A stretch of 64,000 nucleotides of DNA from an uncultured Pelagibacteraceae bacterium (GCA_902576785.1 CACGWC010000002.1:1-64000), one strand, 5' to 3'. Positions 1 to 11,077 are shown, numbered from the stretch's first letter. Made by a program: numbers and translations. Notes: generated from the letters alone by a model not told the origin.

Positions 1-104
1 TTTCCAGAAGGATAATTTTTAATAATACTATCAGCAGTCTCTTTATTTTTTTTATTAAACTCAAATTTTTCAGGTTGTACTTTTGATATTTTTTTAACAG
101 CCAT
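1..104 (-). CDS. nuoE: NADH-quinone oxidoreductase subunit E (N-terminal part, runs off window)
   Basis: Minus-strand translation [34 protein letters not shown] starts at 104, directly upstream of the nuoD start context and in nuo order. Confidence 0.8.
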   Translation of the reverse strand, partial: MAVKKISKVQPEKFEFNKKNKETADSIIKNYPSG

Positions 105-1279
105 TATCTATCCACCTCTCCAAAAACAATATCCATTGAACCTAAAACTGCAGGAACATCCGCTAACATATGACCTTTAATTAAATAATCCATCGCTTGC
201 AAATGAGAAAATCCTGGAGCTCTAATTTTGCATTTGTAAGGTTTGCTTGAACCATCAGAAATTAAGTAAACACCAAATTCTCCTTTAGGAGCCTCTACAG
301 CTGTATATATTTCATCTTTATCAACTCTGTAACCTTCGGTATATAACTTGAAATGATGGATTAATGCTTCCATAGATTGTTTTATTTCTTTTTTTGGAGG
401 TGGACTGATTTTTCCATCATCAGTTTTAATTGGCCCTACAGGTAAATTTGCCAAGCATTGATTTATTATATTTACACTTTCTTTCATTTCTTCAATTCTG
501 CATAGGTATCTATCGTAACAATCACCATTTTTTCCTACTGGAATTTTAAATTCGAATTGTTCATAACAATCGTAAGGCTGGGATTTTCTTAAATCCCATG
601 GAACACCAGATCCTCTCAACATAACACCAGAAAAAGAATAATCTAGAGCATCTTGTTTTGATACTACTCCTATATCAACGTTCCTTTGCTTAAATATACG
701 GTTGTCAGTTAAAAGTAATTCTAAATCATTTATTATTTTTGGAAATCTTTCACAAAATTCTCCGATTTCTTTATCTAATCCTTTTGGTAAATCTTGATGT
801 ACTCCTCCAGCTCTAAAATAATTAGCATGTAATCTAGAACCAGAAACTTTTTCATAAAAACCCATTAATATTTCTCTCTCTTCAAATCCCCATAAAGTTG
901 GAGTTAATGCGCCAACATCCATTGCTTGTGTTGTAACATTTAAAATATGGCTAAGTATTCTTCCAATCTCACAAAACATTACTCTTATGTATTGAGCTCT
1001 TATTGGAACTTCAATTTTCAATATTTTTTCAATTGCTAAAGCAAATGCGTGTTCTTGGTTCATTGGTGCAACATAATCTAGTCGATCAAAATACGGAACA
1101 GCTTGAGTATAAGTTTTATTTTCAATTAATTTTTCTGTCCCTCTATGCAATAAACCAATGTGTGGATCTGCTTTTTCAACAATTTCACCGTCTAACTGTA
1201 ATATTAATCGCAAAACTCCATGAGCTGCTGGATGTTGAGGTCCAAAATTTAGATTCAAAGTTTTAGTTTCTTTTGCCAT
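104..1279 (-). CDS. nuoD: NADH-quinone oxidoreductase subunit D
   Basis: [15 protein letters not shown] and [12 protein letters not shown] motifs; nuo operon context. Confidence 0.98.
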   Translation of the reverse strand: MAKETKTLNLNFGPQHPAAHGVLRLILQLDGEIVEKADPHIGLLHRGTEKLIENKTYTQAVPYFDRLDYVAPMNQEHAFALAIEKILKIEVPIRAQYIRVMFCEIGRILSHILNVTTQAMDVGALTPTLWGFEEREILMGFYEKVSGSRLHANYFRAGGVHQDLPKGLDKEIGEFCERFPKIINDLELLLTDNRIFKQRNVDIGVVSKQDALDYSFSGVMLRGSGVPWDLRKSQPYDCYEQFEFKIPVGKNGDCYDRYLCRIEEMKESVNIINQCLANLPVGPIKTDDGKISPPPKKEIKQSMEALIHHFKLYTEGYRVDKDEIYTAVEAPKGEFGVYLISDGSSKPYKCKIRAPGFSHLQAMDYLIKGHMLADVPAVLGSMDIVFGEVDR

Positions 1280-1869
1280 TATTCTTTAGTTTGTTCTTTT
1301 ATATACTTGGTTCCTTCCCAAGGACTTTCATAATCAAAGTTTCTATAATTTTGCTCTAATTTTACTGGTTCATAAATAACCTTTTTATTTTCATGACTGT
1401 ATCTAACTTCATTATGACCTGTTAAAGGAAAATCTTTTCTTAATGGATGTCCTTTAAAACCATAATCTGTAAGTATTCTTCTCAAGTCCGGGTGATCTTT
1501 AAAATCAATTCCATACATGTCAAATACTTCCCTTTCCATCCAATTTGCTGCAGGAAATATAGATGTTATTGAACCAACAATTTCTTTTTCCTTTACATCT
1601 ATCTCTACAATAATTCTTTGATTAAATTCATGACTTAATAATAGATAAACTAATTTAAATCTAATTTCATTTTCAGGAAAATCTACAGCTGTAATGTCTA
1701 TCAATTGTCTAAATTTAGTTTTTGAATTTGTTTTTAAGAATAAAATAACTTCTGTTAAGTCCGTTTCATCAATTTTTAGGTAAATTTGATTATGTTTGAT
1801 TAAAGAGCTTTTTATTTTAGTATTTAGTTCTGAATTCAAAATTTTTTCTAAATCCTGGATGTTTTGCAT
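1279..1869 (-). CDS. nuoC: NADH-quinone oxidoreductase subunit C
   Basis: [42 protein letters not shown] motif. Confidence 0.97.
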   Translation of the reverse strand: MQNIQDLEKILNSELNTKIKSSLIKHNQIYLKIDETDLTEVILFLKTNSKTKFRQLIDITAVDFPENEIRFKLVYLLLSHEFNQRIIVEIDVKEKEIVGSITSIFPAANWMEREVFDMYGIDFKDHPDLRRILTDYGFKGHPLRKDFPLTGHNEVRYSHENKKVIYEPVKLEQNYRNFDYESPWEGTKYIKEQTKE

Positions 1870-1872
1870 TTT

Positions 1873-2394
1873 TTATCTTTCCAGAGAACCTTTGTTCCTG
1901 ATTTTCTTTTGAAGTTGCATTATCCCATATAAAAGTGCTTCAGCAGAAGGAGGACACCCGGGAACATATACATCAACTGGTACAATACGATCACATCCTC
2001 TTACTACAGAATAAGAATAATGATAATAACCCCCACCATTTGCGCAACTTCCCATAGAAATAACATATCTTGGTTCTGGCATCTGGTCATAAACTTTTCT
2101 TAGTGCTGGAGCCATTTTGTTTGTAAGTGTTCCAGCAACAATCATAACATCTGATTGTCTAGGTGAAGCTCTAGGTGCAGCGCCAAATCTTTCTAAATCA
2201 TATCTTGGCATTGAAGTTTGCATCATTTCTACTGCACAACATGCTAGACCAAAAGTCATCCAATGTAATGATCCAGTTCTAGCCCAGTTAACTAGATTAT
2301 CTAGTGAAGTTGTTATAAAACCATTATCACTAAAATCTTGTGCTAGTTGTTTAAATTCTTCTGGAATATTTTTTTTTCTTTCTTCTAAATTCAT
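1873..2394 (-). CDS. nuoB: NADH-quinone oxidoreductase subunit B
   Basis: [51 protein letters not shown] motifs. Confidence 0.98.
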   Translation of the reverse strand: MNLEERKKNIPEEFKQLAQDFSDNGFITTSLDNLVNWARTGSLHWMTFGLACCAVEMMQTSMPRYDLERFGAAPRASPRQSDVMIVAGTLTNKMAPALRKVYDQMPEPRYVISMGSCANGGGYYHYSYSVVRGCDRIVPVDVYVPGCPPSAEALLYGIMQLQKKIRNKGSLER

Positions 2395-2395
2395 T

Positions 2396-2782
2396 TTATT
2401 CCCAGTCTAATGCTCCTTTTTTCCACTCATAAATAAACCCAATGGTAAGAATAAATAGGAAGATCATCATTGATGTAAATCCAAATATTCCGATTTTGCC
2501 TAGAGATATTGCCCAAGGGAATAGAAAAGCGATTTCTAAATCAAAAATAATAAATAATATTGCAACTAGATAAAATCGAACATCAAATTCCATTCTAGAG
2601 TCATTAAAAGGTTCAAATCCACACTCGTATGCTGATAATTTTTCTGGATCAGGATTTTTTGGAGATGCTAAATAATTGACCGCTACAAATGCTACACTTA
2701 ATACAAGTGCAACTAGTAAAAACACAATTATTGGTAAATAATCTTTTAAAAAATCCACAAGCATGATGAGTCTATATAACAC
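2396..2782 (-). CDS. nuoA: NADH-quinone oxidoreductase subunit A
   Basis: [40 protein letters not shown] motif. Confidence 0.96.
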   Translation of the reverse strand: MLYRLIMLVDFLKDYLPIIVFLLVALVLSVAFVAVNYLASPKNPDPEKLSAYECGFEPFNDSRMEFDVRFYLVAILFIIFDLEIAFLFPWAISLGKIGIFGFTSMMIFLFILTIGFIYEWKKGALDWE

Positions 2783-2847
2783 CTTTTAGATCAACTAAAA
2801 GAGCAGATAGGTCACATTTTAAGGCTTTATTTTATTAATTTATTTGA

Positions 2848-2924
2848 TGGCGGGAGTGAAGGGACTCGAACCCTCGACCTATCGCGTGACAGGCGATCGC
2901 TCTAACCAACTGAGCTACACCCCC
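2848..2924 (-). tRNA. tRNA-Asp (GTC)
   Basis: Minus-strand cloverleaf GGGGGTGTAGCTCAGTTGGTTAGAGC..CCTGTCACG..GGGTTCGAGTCCC..CACTCCCGCCA; 7-bp acceptor, anticodon GTC, encoded CCA. Confidence 0.95.
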
Positions 2925-2930
2925 GTGTTC

Positions 2931-3006
2931 TGGTGGGCAGTAAAGGACTCGAACCTTTGACCCCCTCGGTGTAAACGAGATGCTCTACCAACTGAGCTAA
3001 CCGCCC
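2931..3006 (-). tRNA. tRNA-Val (TAC)
   Basis: Minus-strand GGGCGGTTAGCTCAGTTGGTAGAGCATCTCGTTTACACCGAGG..GGTTCGAGTCC..ACTGCCCACCA; anticodon TAC. Confidence 0.95.
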
Positions 3007-3138
3007 AAAACCAAAAAGTAACGTGTTTTATATCTTTTAGAACGTGTAGGTCAAGATTTATTACCCTCAAAAAATGGCTAAAAAATTTATTTTTGCAACT
3101 CAACTGTGCACAGAGTGTGCTTAAATATTTTTTTATTT

Positions 3139-3483
3139 TTACTTAACTTCTAAATTTACTGTCGCTAATTGTACAACATAAAATAAGATAAAAAGTAATC
3201 CCAATCCAATGATCAAAGATAAAATATATGGTTTCTTTTTATTTGAAACTATTAATCCAACAAACACCCATATTGGCGTTAAGTATGTTGATAACATTAA
3301 AAATAGAGAAATATAAATTAAAAAAGTATATTCAAAATTAAGACTAGCACTGACAGCTCCAAATATACCAACCAGAACATAAGATAAAAAAATATATGAA
3401 ATTGGATACGTAAATGCGGCATGCCAAGGTTTATTGCTATAAATATATTTTAATCTTTTCCAGATATTAAATTTGTTTACCAT
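3139..3483 (-). CDS. hypothetical membrane protein (island ORF)
   Basis: 114-aa ORF with hydrophobic segments; 3483/3477 overlap with the upstream ORF. Confidence 0.6.
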   Translation of the reverse strand: MVNKFNIWKRLKYIYSNKPWHAAFTYPISYIFLSYVLVGIFGAVSASLNFEYTFLIYISLFLMLSTYLTPIWVFVGLIVSNKKKPYILSLIIGLGLLFILFYVVQLATVNLEVK

Positions 3484-4232
3484 TTTTCAGGAAAATAAAG
3501 ACTTTTATTTTTTATTGATGCTTTATGACTCTCTCGAAATTCTAAGTCTGGGTACTTATGACCGTTTAAAACAAAATTAGTAAATGTTGAATATTGAATA
3601 TTGTTTAAAGGACTTATTAATAATTTTAATTTAAGTTTTTCTCTATAACTATTTTCATAGAAAACACTCATACAATAACGAAATGGATGAACCCAATCTT
3701 TTTCAAAGTTTGAATTAAAATCTTTTAAATGTAATCTAATTGCATTAATTACTTCATATTTCCATGCTGCATGTCTATAATATCCACTTACTAAACTTTT
3801 GAGAAATTTATCATCAATTTTTTCTTTAGTTTTAATTCCATGTAACTTTTCTTTAAAATTTTTATCTACTTTAAATATTTTAACTATATGTTTATGTAAT
3901 TCACCGCTAATTCCAGGATGATTTAATAATCCTGTTGGATCGTTTTTATTTTTATTATCAACACATAATATTTCATTGGAACATAATTCTAAGATAACCT
4001 CGACTATTTGCTTCCTTAAAGCTATAAATGCATCTTCAGCATGCGCAATGTCATGAACTTTTTGCATTATGTAGTCGCTTTGCATATTTGCAATTTTATC
4101 AGCCATTTTCTCTAGACCCAGTTCTTTATTAGCTTTCAAACCAGCATTTATTGCAACAACGTGTATGGGACTATTCAAAATAGCTTTCTCTTCTTTTTTA
4201 TTTGAAAAATATTTTTTTATCTTATCGAACAT
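3477..4232 (-). CDS. hypothetical protein (island ORF)
   Basis: 251-aa ORF, no family recognised; overlaps the following gene as in an operon. Confidence 0.65.
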   Translation of the reverse strand: MFDKIKKYFSNKKEEKAILNSPIHVVAINAGLKANKELGLEKMADKIANMQSDYIMQKVHDIAHAEDAFIALRKQIVEVILELCSNEILCVDNKNKNDPTGLLNHPGISGELHKHIVKIFKVDKNFKEKLHGIKTKEKIDDKFLKSLVSGYYRHAAWKYEVINAIRLHLKDFNSNFEKDWVHPFRYCMSVFYENSYREKLKLKLLISPLNNIQYSTFTNFVLNGHKYPDLEFRESHKASIKNKSLYFPEKW

Positions 4233-4241
4233 GATTATTAA

Positions 4242-4844
4242 TTATAAATCGTTATTAAATTTTTCTGCATCTTGTTGTTGTCCTTGTTTATATTCATTTG
4301 TTGGCAGAATTGTTATTGTTCCCCACTCATCATTATCTCTATATCTAATTGTGGATATAGAAACTCCATCACCATGATGGTAAATACATTTTCTATTAAT
4401 CCATTTTGCTCCCATTTTATTCATAAGTTCTGTTTCGCTACATTTGAAGCCTGGGAACTTTTTTTTGATTGCCTCTACAACTCTAACAAAATTTGCTGCT
4501 GGTTGTATAAGCTTATTACAGGCATCTATTGAACTACAGGGTATTGGTTTGACCGCATCTACGTTATAAAAAAATCTAAATTGAATTGTGTCTACTTTTT
4601 TATCTAACCACCATATAGTTGGTTTATCCACATTAACCCCTGCTAGTGTAACTGTATAATGTGGTAATAAAACACTTGATAAATTTTGATGTACTTTGAC
4701 TCTTTTTGATTTCCAATTTTTCTTAAATTCCTTCTTGGTCATTCCCAATTTAAAACCCTTTAATTCAACTATTGAGGAATTTGCGACATTTGCAAATGTA
4801 TTAAACAAAAAGCCAATAATAATTATTAGAACAAACTTTTTCAC
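4242..4844 (-). CDS. hypothetical secreted protein (island ORF)
   Basis: 200-aa ORF with signal peptide MKKFVLIIIIGFLFNTFANVANS. Confidence 0.65.
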   Translation of the reverse strand: MKKFVLIIIIGFLFNTFANVANSSIVELKGFKLGMTKKEFKKNWKSKRVKVHQNLSSVLLPHYTVTLAGVNVDKPTIWWLDKKVDTIQFRFFYNVDAVKPIPCSSIDACNKLIQPAANFVRVVEAIKKKFPGFKCSETELMNKMGAKWINRKCIYHHGDGVSISTIRYRDNDEWGTITILPTNEYKQGQQQDAEKFNNDL

Positions 4845-4986
4845 AATACAAAGTTATCAAATATTTAAGCCTGTGTCTTTGCAATTTAATGTAACGAGAT
4901 TCTTAATTGTATATGAAGTGTGCGTACAGTGTGCTTAAAAATTAAAAAACGTTAATTTTAAATAAAAAACTAAAGAAATAAGAACA

Positions 4987-5029
4987 GTGTAAACGAGATG
5001 CTCTACCAACTGAGCTAACCGCCCAAAAC
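4987..5029 (-). pseudogene. Truncated tRNA-Val 5'-half (43-bp exact copy of 2969-3011)
   Basis: gtgtaaacgagatgctctaccaactgagctaaccgcccaaaac occurs identically at 2969-3011 and 4987-5029; no 3' half follows. Confidence 0.9.
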
Positions 5030-5071
5030 ATGGTACTATTACATCAACGTTTTAATAATGTAAATTGTTTA

Positions 5072-7459
5072 TTACTGAATACTGGCTTGAGATTTATCGT
5101 CTTTTTTAGTCTCTGTTAACTTATCTACTTCTGTCCATTCTGTTGGCTTTAACTCTTTAGTAAGAGCAATTTTAATTACTTCATCTGCTGTTTCAACTGG
5201 GACAATTTCAATATCATCTTTCACTTTTTTTGGAACATCCACTAAATCTTTTTCATTTTCTTTTGGTATTAAAACTTTTTTTACACCAGCTCTATGAGCA
5301 GCTAATAATTTTTCTTTTAAACCTCCAATTGGCAATACTTGACCTGTAATTGTTACCTCTCCAGTCATTGCAATTTCTCTCTTAACTGGAACTTTCGTAA
5401 TTGAAGATACTATTGATGTAACCATAGCTATACCTGCTGAAGGACCATCTTTTGGTGTTGCACCTTCTGGAACATGTATATGAAAATCTTTTTTCTCGAA
5501 TAGTGGTGGTGTTACACCAAATTCTAAACATTTTGATCTTACATAGGATTTTGCAGCTTTTACTGACTCTTGCATTACATCTCCTAACTTGCCAGTTATT
5601 TGCATTCTGCCTTTACCTGGCATATTAACTGTTTCAACTTTTAATATCTCTCCTCCAAACTCTGTCCAAGCTAAACCTATGACTATTCCAACTTTATCTT
5701 TTGTTTCTAGTTCACCAAATTTAAATTTCTTGATTCCAAGAAAGTCAGGTATATTTTTTTCATTAACCTCAACACTCTTTTCTTCATTATTTACAACTTT
5801 TTTAACAACTTTTCTTGTTACTTTTGATATTTCTCTTTCTAAATTTCTAACACCACTTTCTCTTGTATAACTTCTTATAATTTCTTTAATTGTATCGTCA
5901 GCTAGCTTCATTTCACCTTCTTTAACACCGTTATCTTTGATTTGTTTAGGAAGTAAATATTTGTTAGCAATATTAATCTTCTCATCTTCTGTATATCCTG
6001 GAATTCTTATGACTTCCATTCTATCTAAAAGTGGGGGAAGAATATTTAATGTGTTTGCTGTAGTAACAAACATAACATCCGATAAATCATAATCAACTTC
6101 AAGGTAATGATCGTTAAATGTTGTATTTTGTTCTGGATCCAAAGCCTCTAATAAAGCTGATGATGGATCACCTCTATAATCGTTTCCAACTTTATCAATT
6201 TCATCTAGTAAAAATAAAGGATTTTTAGTCCCTGCTTTTTTCATCATCTGAATAATTTTTCCAGGAAGTGAACCAATATAAGTTCTTCTATGACCTCTTA
6301 CCTCTGCTTCATCTCTTACTCCACCTAGAGACATTCTTACAAATTGTCTATTAGTTGCCTTAGCTATTGATTTACCTAAAGAGGTTTTTCCTACACCTGG
6401 TGGACCTACTAAACATAGAATAGGGCCTTTTATTTTATCCATTCTTTTTTGCACTGCTAAGAATTCTATTATTCTTTCTTTGACTTTTTCTAATCCAAAG
6501 TGATCTTCCTCTAAAATTTTTAAAGCTTTGTTCAAATCTATATCCACTTTGTCTTTTTTAAACCATGGTAAATCTATCATCCAATCTAGATAGTTTCTTA
6601 CAACAGTTGCCTCAGCAGACATTGGACTCATATTTTTTAATTTTTTTAATTCGGACATGCATTTTTTCTCAACTTCTTTTGGCATCTTTGCCTTCAAAAT
6701 TGATTTTTTTAAGCTTGTGGTCTCATCCTTGCCATCTTCAATTTCACCTAATTCTTTTTGAATAGCTTTTAACTGTTCATTTAAATAATACTCTCTTTGA
6801 GTTTTCTCCATTTGAGTTTTAACTCTTCCTCTAATTCTCTTCTCCACACCTATGATACTTGCCTCATTTTCCATTATTTTAATGACGCTATTTAATCTCT
6901 TCTTAACATCTAAAGTTTCAAAAATTTGTTGTTTCTCTGAAATGCTAGCATTTATATGTGAAATAATATTATCGGCAATTTTTGATGGATCTTTTAATTG
7001 CTTAATATTATTAATCGTCTCTGAAGATATTTTTTTGTTAACACTAGTTAGTTTTTCTAATCTTTTTATAGCAGTTAAACTTAATGGAAGCAGATCATCT
7101 TCTTTTGTTATAATATCCTTTTGATACTCAAATGAACATTTGATAAATTTTTCATCATCTTTAAAATCGACTATTTTAACTCTTTTGGTACCTTCAACTA
7201 ATACTTTAACAGTTCCATCAGGAAGTTTTAGTAATTGCAAAATATTACTCTCACATCCATATGTGAATACATCATTTTTTTTTGGATCATCAACTTCAGA
7301 ATTTTTTTGTGTAACAAGAACGATTTTTTTATCACCTTTCATTACTTCATTTAAAGCGGTAATTGATTTGTCTCTTCCAACAAATAAAGGGATTACCATA
7401 CTTGGAAAAACTACAATGTCTCTTAATGGCAATAACGGTAATGTTACTTTTATATCCAT
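5072..7459 (-). CDS. lon: ATP-dependent protease La
   Basis: GPPGVGKTSLGKSIA, PEGATPKDGPSAGIAM catalytic Ser motif, full-length 795 aa. Confidence 0.99.
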   Translation of the reverse strand: MDIKVTLPLLPLRDIVVFPSMVIPLFVGRDKSITALNEVMKGDKKIVLVTQKNSEVDDPKKNDVFTYGCESNILQLLKLPDGTVKVLVEGTKRVKIVDFKDDEKFIKCSFEYQKDIITKEDDLLPLSLTAIKRLEKLTSVNKKISSETINNIKQLKDPSKIADNIISHINASISEKQQIFETLDVKKRLNSVIKIMENEASIIGVEKRIRGRVKTQMEKTQREYYLNEQLKAIQKELGEIEDGKDETTSLKKSILKAKMPKEVEKKCMSELKKLKNMSPMSAEATVVRNYLDWMIDLPWFKKDKVDIDLNKALKILEEDHFGLEKVKERIIEFLAVQKRMDKIKGPILCLVGPPGVGKTSLGKSIAKATNRQFVRMSLGGVRDEAEVRGHRRTYIGSLPGKIIQMMKKAGTKNPLFLLDEIDKVGNDYRGDPSSALLEALDPEQNTTFNDHYLEVDYDLSDVMFVTTANTLNILPPLLDRMEVIRIPGYTEDEKINIANKYLLPKQIKDNGVKEGEMKLADDTIKEIIRSYTRESGVRNLEREISKVTRKVVKKVVNNEEKSVEVNEKNIPDFLGIKKFKFGELETKDKVGIVIGLAWTEFGGEILKVETVNMPGKGRMQITGKLGDVMQESVKAAKSYVRSKCLEFGVTPPLFEKKDFHIHVPEGATPKDGPSAGIAMVTSIVSSITKVPVKREIAMTGEVTITGQVLPIGGLKEKLLAAHRAGVKKVLIPKENEKDLVDVPKKVKDDIEIVPVETADEVIKIALTKELKPTEWTEVDKLTETKKDDKSQASIQ

Positions 7460-7521
7460 CAGAGAAATATGGATATTATATTTTATAATGCAATAGGAAA
7501 ATATGGTTTATTAACGTTAAA

Positions 7522-8784
7522 TTACGCTGCTGAAGTCTTATCAGTTTTAGTTTTGTTCTTCGAATGAACAATAACAGGCGCTGATACACCTTTCGCCGCA
7601 CCAGAATCAATTATAACTTCTTCTATGTTATCTTGACTTGGTAGATCAAACATTGTTTTCAATAATATATTTTCTAGAATCGATCTAAGTCCTCTTGCTC
7701 CAGTTTTTTTAGATATAGCTTTGTTGGCAATGTCTTTAACAGATTGATCTTTAAAAGTAAGTTTTACTCCCTCCAGTTTAAATAGTTCTTGATACTGTTT
7801 TATTAAAGAATTTTTTGGCTCTAATAAAATTTTAACTAAAGATTTCTCATCAAGATCATCAAGAGTTGCAGTTATAGGTAATCTTCCAATAAACTCAGGT
7901 ATCAGTCCATATTTTAATAAGTCTTCTGGCTCAAGGTTCTTCATCCACTCACCTACTTTTTTATCTTCTAAACTTTTAACCTCAGCTCCAAAACCAATAG
8001 ATGAACCTTTGTCTCTTTGAGAAATAATTTTATCTAAACCTGCAAACGCACCACCGCATATAAATAAAATATTAGTGGTATCTACTTGTAAAAATTCTTG
8101 TTGAGGATGTTTTCTTCCACCTTGAGGGGGAACACTAGCAACTGTTCCTTCCATTATTTTTAATAAAGCTTGTTGAACTCCTTCACCTGAAACATCTCTT
8201 GTAATTGATGGATTTTCTGATTTTCTGCTAATTTTATCTACCTCATCAATGTAAACAATTCCTCTTTGTGCTTTTTCAACATTATAATCCGCTGCTTGTA
8301 ATAGTTTTAATATTATATTTTCAACATCTTCACCAACATAACCAGCTTCTGTTAATGTAGTTGCATCTGCCATTGTGAATGGCACATCTAAAATTCTTGC
8401 TAAAGTTTGTGCTAATAATGTTTTTCCACATCCTGTTGGTCCAACTAATAAAATATTTGATTTTGAAAGTTCAACATTTTTGCTAGTTTTGTTTTCGTAA
8501 TTTAATCTTTTGTAATGATTGTGAACTGCGACTGATAAAACTTTTTTTGCGTGATCTTGTCCGATTACATAATCGTCAAGAACTGCACATATTTCTTTTG
8601 GTGATGGTAATCCATCTTGATGTTTTACAAAAGTATCTTTGCTCTCTTCTTTGATGATATCCATACATAATTCAACACACTCATCACAAATAAAAACAGT
8701 TGGGCCAGCAATTAATTTTCTGACTTCGTGCTGACTCTTTCCGCAGAAAGAACAGTAAAGAATATTTTTATTATTGTTGCTCAT
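7522..8784 (-). CDS. clpX: ATP-dependent Clp protease ATP-binding subunit ClpX
   Basis: N-terminal [16 protein letters not shown] zinc finger; [18 protein letters not shown]. Confidence 0.99.
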   Translation of the reverse strand: MSNNNKNILYCSFCGKSQHEVRKLIAGPTVFICDECVELCMDIIKEESKDTFVKHQDGLPSPKEICAVLDDYVIGQDHAKKVLSVAVHNHYKRLNYENKTSKNVELSKSNILLVGPTGCGKTLLAQTLARILDVPFTMADATTLTEAGYVGEDVENIILKLLQAADYNVEKAQRGIVYIDEVDKISRKSENPSITRDVSGEGVQQALLKIMEGTVASVPPQGGRKHPQQEFLQVDTTNILFICGGAFAGLDKIISQRDKGSSIGFGAEVKSLEDKKVGEWMKNLEPEDLLKYGLIPEFIGRLPITATLDDLDEKSLVKILLEPKNSLIKQYQELFKLEGVKLTFKDQSVKDIANKAISKKTGARGLRSILENILLKTMFDLPSQDNIEEVIIDSGAAKGVSAPVIVHSKNKTKTDKTSAA

Positions 8785-8873
8785 AGTTTTTTATAACGAA
8801 TCAATTTGAATACTTTATTACAAAGATTACTTCTTAATCAAGTATAGGTTGTGAATAAACTATATATTGTTGC

Positions 8874-9485
8874 TTAGTCTCTTTTTTCTACTACTTTATC
8901 GATCAAACCAAAATCTTTAGCATGGTCAGGAGTCATAAAATTGTCTCTCTCCAAAGCTTCTTTGATTTGATCAACTGACTTACCTGTGTGTTTAGAATAA
9001 ATTTCGTTCAATCTTTTTTTTAAAGACATGACCTCATTAGCATGAATTTCTATATCAGTTGCTTGACCTTGAAAACCTGCAGAGGGTTGATGAACCATTA
9101 TTCTTGAATTTGGTAACGATAATCTTTTTCCTTTTGATCCAGCTGCTAACAAAAATGATCCCATGCTTGCTGCTTGACCAATACATAGAGTGCTAACCTC
9201 TGGTTTAATGTATTGCATCGTGTCGTAAATTCCTAAACCAGCTGTTACTAATCCACCTGGACTATTGATGTATAATGAAATTTCTTTTTTGGGATCTTCA
9301 GACTCTAAAAATAATAATTGAGCCGTAACTAAAGATGCAACTGCATCATTAATCGGTCCAACTACAAAAACAATTCTCTCTTTTAATAATCTTGAATAAA
9401 TATCATAAGCTCTTTCACCACGGCTTGATTGCTCAACAACCATTGGGATCAAAGTACTTAAATGTTCTGGAATTTTTGTTGTCAT
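8874..9485 (-). CDS. clpP: ATP-dependent Clp protease proteolytic subunit
   Basis: [14 protein letters not shown] and [10 protein letters not shown] catalytic motifs. Confidence 0.99.
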   Translation of the reverse strand: MTTKIPEHLSTLIPMVVEQSSRGERAYDIYSRLLKERIVFVVGPINDAVASLVTAQLLFLESEDPKKEISLYINSPGGLVTAGLGIYDTMQYIKPEVSTLCIGQAASMGSFLLAAGSKGKRLSLPNSRIMVHQPSAGFQGQATDIEIHANEVMSLKKRLNEIYSKHTGKSVDQIKEALERDNFMTPDHAKDFGLIDKVVEKRD

Positions 9486-9516
9486 AAGTGATTCGATTTA
9501 CTTATACAACTTGTGA

Positions 9517-10986
9517 TTACTTTTTGCTAACTTTTTTTGTTGATTTAGTTTTTTTTGCTACTTTTTTTGGAGCTTTAGTTGGTTTAGCTATTTTCTTTTC
9601 TTTTTTATCTTCTGACTTAACTTCTTTTTTCTCTTTTACTTTATCATCAGCGCCTTCGGATAATTTTGCTAATTTCTCTTGCTCTTTTAAATTTTTTTCA
9701 TTCTCTTCTTTTAATATTTTTTCAGCTTCTTCCTTACTAATTTCTTTTTTATTTACTTTCGCAATTTTTTTAAGTTCAGCAATTATCTTTTCTTCATAAA
9801 CAGAACCTCTTAAACTCTCTATAGCCCCTGGATTTTTCTCATAATATTCTTTGACCATCTTTTCTTGTCCGGGCATCATTCTAAATTGTTTTTGTATTTC
9901 TGCATTTAACTCTTCTTGAGAAACTTTGATTTTATTTTTTTCACCAAATGCATTTAAGATTAAACCAGTTTTAATTCTTTTTTTAGCTTGTTCCTCTAAG
10001 TATTTCATATTTTTTTTCTTTTCTTCTTCCTTCATACCTTGAGCTAATAAATTTACTTCTTGTTCAATTAGATTGGCTGGTAGCTGATCTAATTTTTGTT
10101 TTTCTATCTGTTCAAGAATTTGCTTTTTTGAAATCATTTCTAATGAATTTTTAAATTCATCATTGATTTGTTTGGATATTAATTCTTTTAAATTATTTAA
10201 GTCTTTTGCTCCTAAATTTTTTGCAAAGTTGTCATCAATTTTTGTTTCTTCTGGTTTTTTTACAGCTGTTATCTTACATTCAAATACTGCAGATTTGTTA
10301 GCAACATCTTTTTCTGGAAAGTTTTCTGGTAACTTAACTTCTACTTTTTTATCTTGTTTATGTTTGACACCTTCTAATTGCTTATCAAATCCTTTAATAA
10401 ATAAATCTTTTCCAAGTTCTAGTTGAGTATTCTTTCCTTCATTCCCTTTAAAATTATTACCGTCAACCGTAGCCTTATAATCAAAAACAACCAAATCACC
10501 TACTTTAGCTGCATAACTTTCTTCAGCATCTTTAAAGTTTTTTTGAGTTTTTGCTATTTGATCAATTCTTTTATCTGTTTCTTTAGGATCAATTTTAACT
10601 ACATATTCATCAACTTTAAGATCTTTTAATGAACCGACTTCAACATTAGGTAATTCTGTTACAGAAATTGTATATTCAAGATCTTTTCCTTCACCAAAAG
10701 ATTTTAAATCAATTTTTGGCTGACCAGCTGGTTTAATCTTATTATCCTCAAGAGCCTTTGTTGTCGTATCTTTTAATACTTTATCGATTACTTCTCCATA
10801 GACTGCTTTTCCAAATTGTCTTTTTAAAATTTCTGTGGGAACCTTTCCTGGTCTAAATCCTTTTAAAACAACATCTTTTTTTATCTCTTCGTATTTCTCT
10901 TCAAGATATCCAGATATAGTTTTTTTATCGATAAAAACTTTTATATCTTTTTCTAAACCTTTTTTATTTTCTACTGTTACTTTCAT
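9517..10986 (-). CDS. tig: Trigger factor
   Basis: N-terminal VFIDKKTISGYLEEKYEEIKKDVVLKGFRPGKVP; FKBP-like middle; Lys-rich tail; clp/lon context. Confidence 0.96.
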   Translation of the reverse strand: MKVTVENKKGLEKDIKVFIDKKTISGYLEEKYEEIKKDVVLKGFRPGKVPTEILKRQFGKAVYGEVIDKVLKDTTTKALEDNKIKPAGQPKIDLKSFGEGKDLEYTISVTELPNVEVGSLKDLKVDEYVVKIDPKETDKRIDQIAKTQKNFKDAEESYAAKVGDLVVFDYKATVDGNNFKGNEGKNTQLELGKDLFIKGFDKQLEGVKHKQDKKVEVKLPENFPEKDVANKSAVFECKITAVKKPEETKIDDNFAKNLGAKDLNNLKELISKQINDEFKNSLEMISKKQILEQIEKQKLDQLPANLIEQEVNLLAQGMKEEEKKKNMKYLEEQAKKRIKTGLILNAFGEKNKIKVSQEELNAEIQKQFRMMPGQEKMVKEYYEKNPGAIESLRGSVYEEKIIAELKKIAKVNKKEISKEEAEKILKEENEKNLKEQEKLAKLSEGADDKVKEKKEVKSEDKKEKKIAKPTKAPKKVAKKTKSTKKVSKK

Positions 10987-10992
10987 AAATTA

Positions 10993-11077
10993 TGGTAGGC
11001 GAGAAAGGACTCGAACCTTCACAGTTTGCACTATTGGTTCCTAAGACCAACGCGTCTACCAATTCCGCCACTCGCCC
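10993..11077 (-). tRNA. tRNA-Leu (TAG)
   Basis: Minus-strand GGGCGAGTGGCGGAATTGGTAGACGC..TTGGTCTTAGGAACCAA..GGTTCGAGTCC..CTCGCCTACCA; long variable arm, anticodon TAG. Confidence 0.94.

Noticed and set aside
1003-1266. 87-aa + strand ORF antisense to nuoD
   Set aside because: Lies wholly antisense to a well-supported nuo gene with no recognisable family; the same reasoning applies to 2117-2410, 4165-4377, 4272-4532, 4696-4938 and the + ORFs within lon (5589, 6565, 6852, 7140).
2784-2802. Hairpin CTTTTAG-atcaa-CTAAAAG between tRNA-Asp and nuoA
   Set aside because: AT-rich 7-bp stem without a T-run on the minus strand; could easily occur by chance at this base composition.
2915-3103. 62-aa minus-strand ORF from the track
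   Set aside because: Reads through tRNA-Val and into tRNA-Asp; contains the tRNA-derived sequence AVSSVGRAS..RFESF, a classic spurious tRNA-overlapping ORF.
9488-9799. 103-aa + ORF antisense to tig
   Set aside because: Phe/Ser-rich low-complexity reading of the Lys-rich trigger factor tail; also rejected 10163-10426, 10423-10629 and 10835-11044 (the last overlaps tRNA-Leu).
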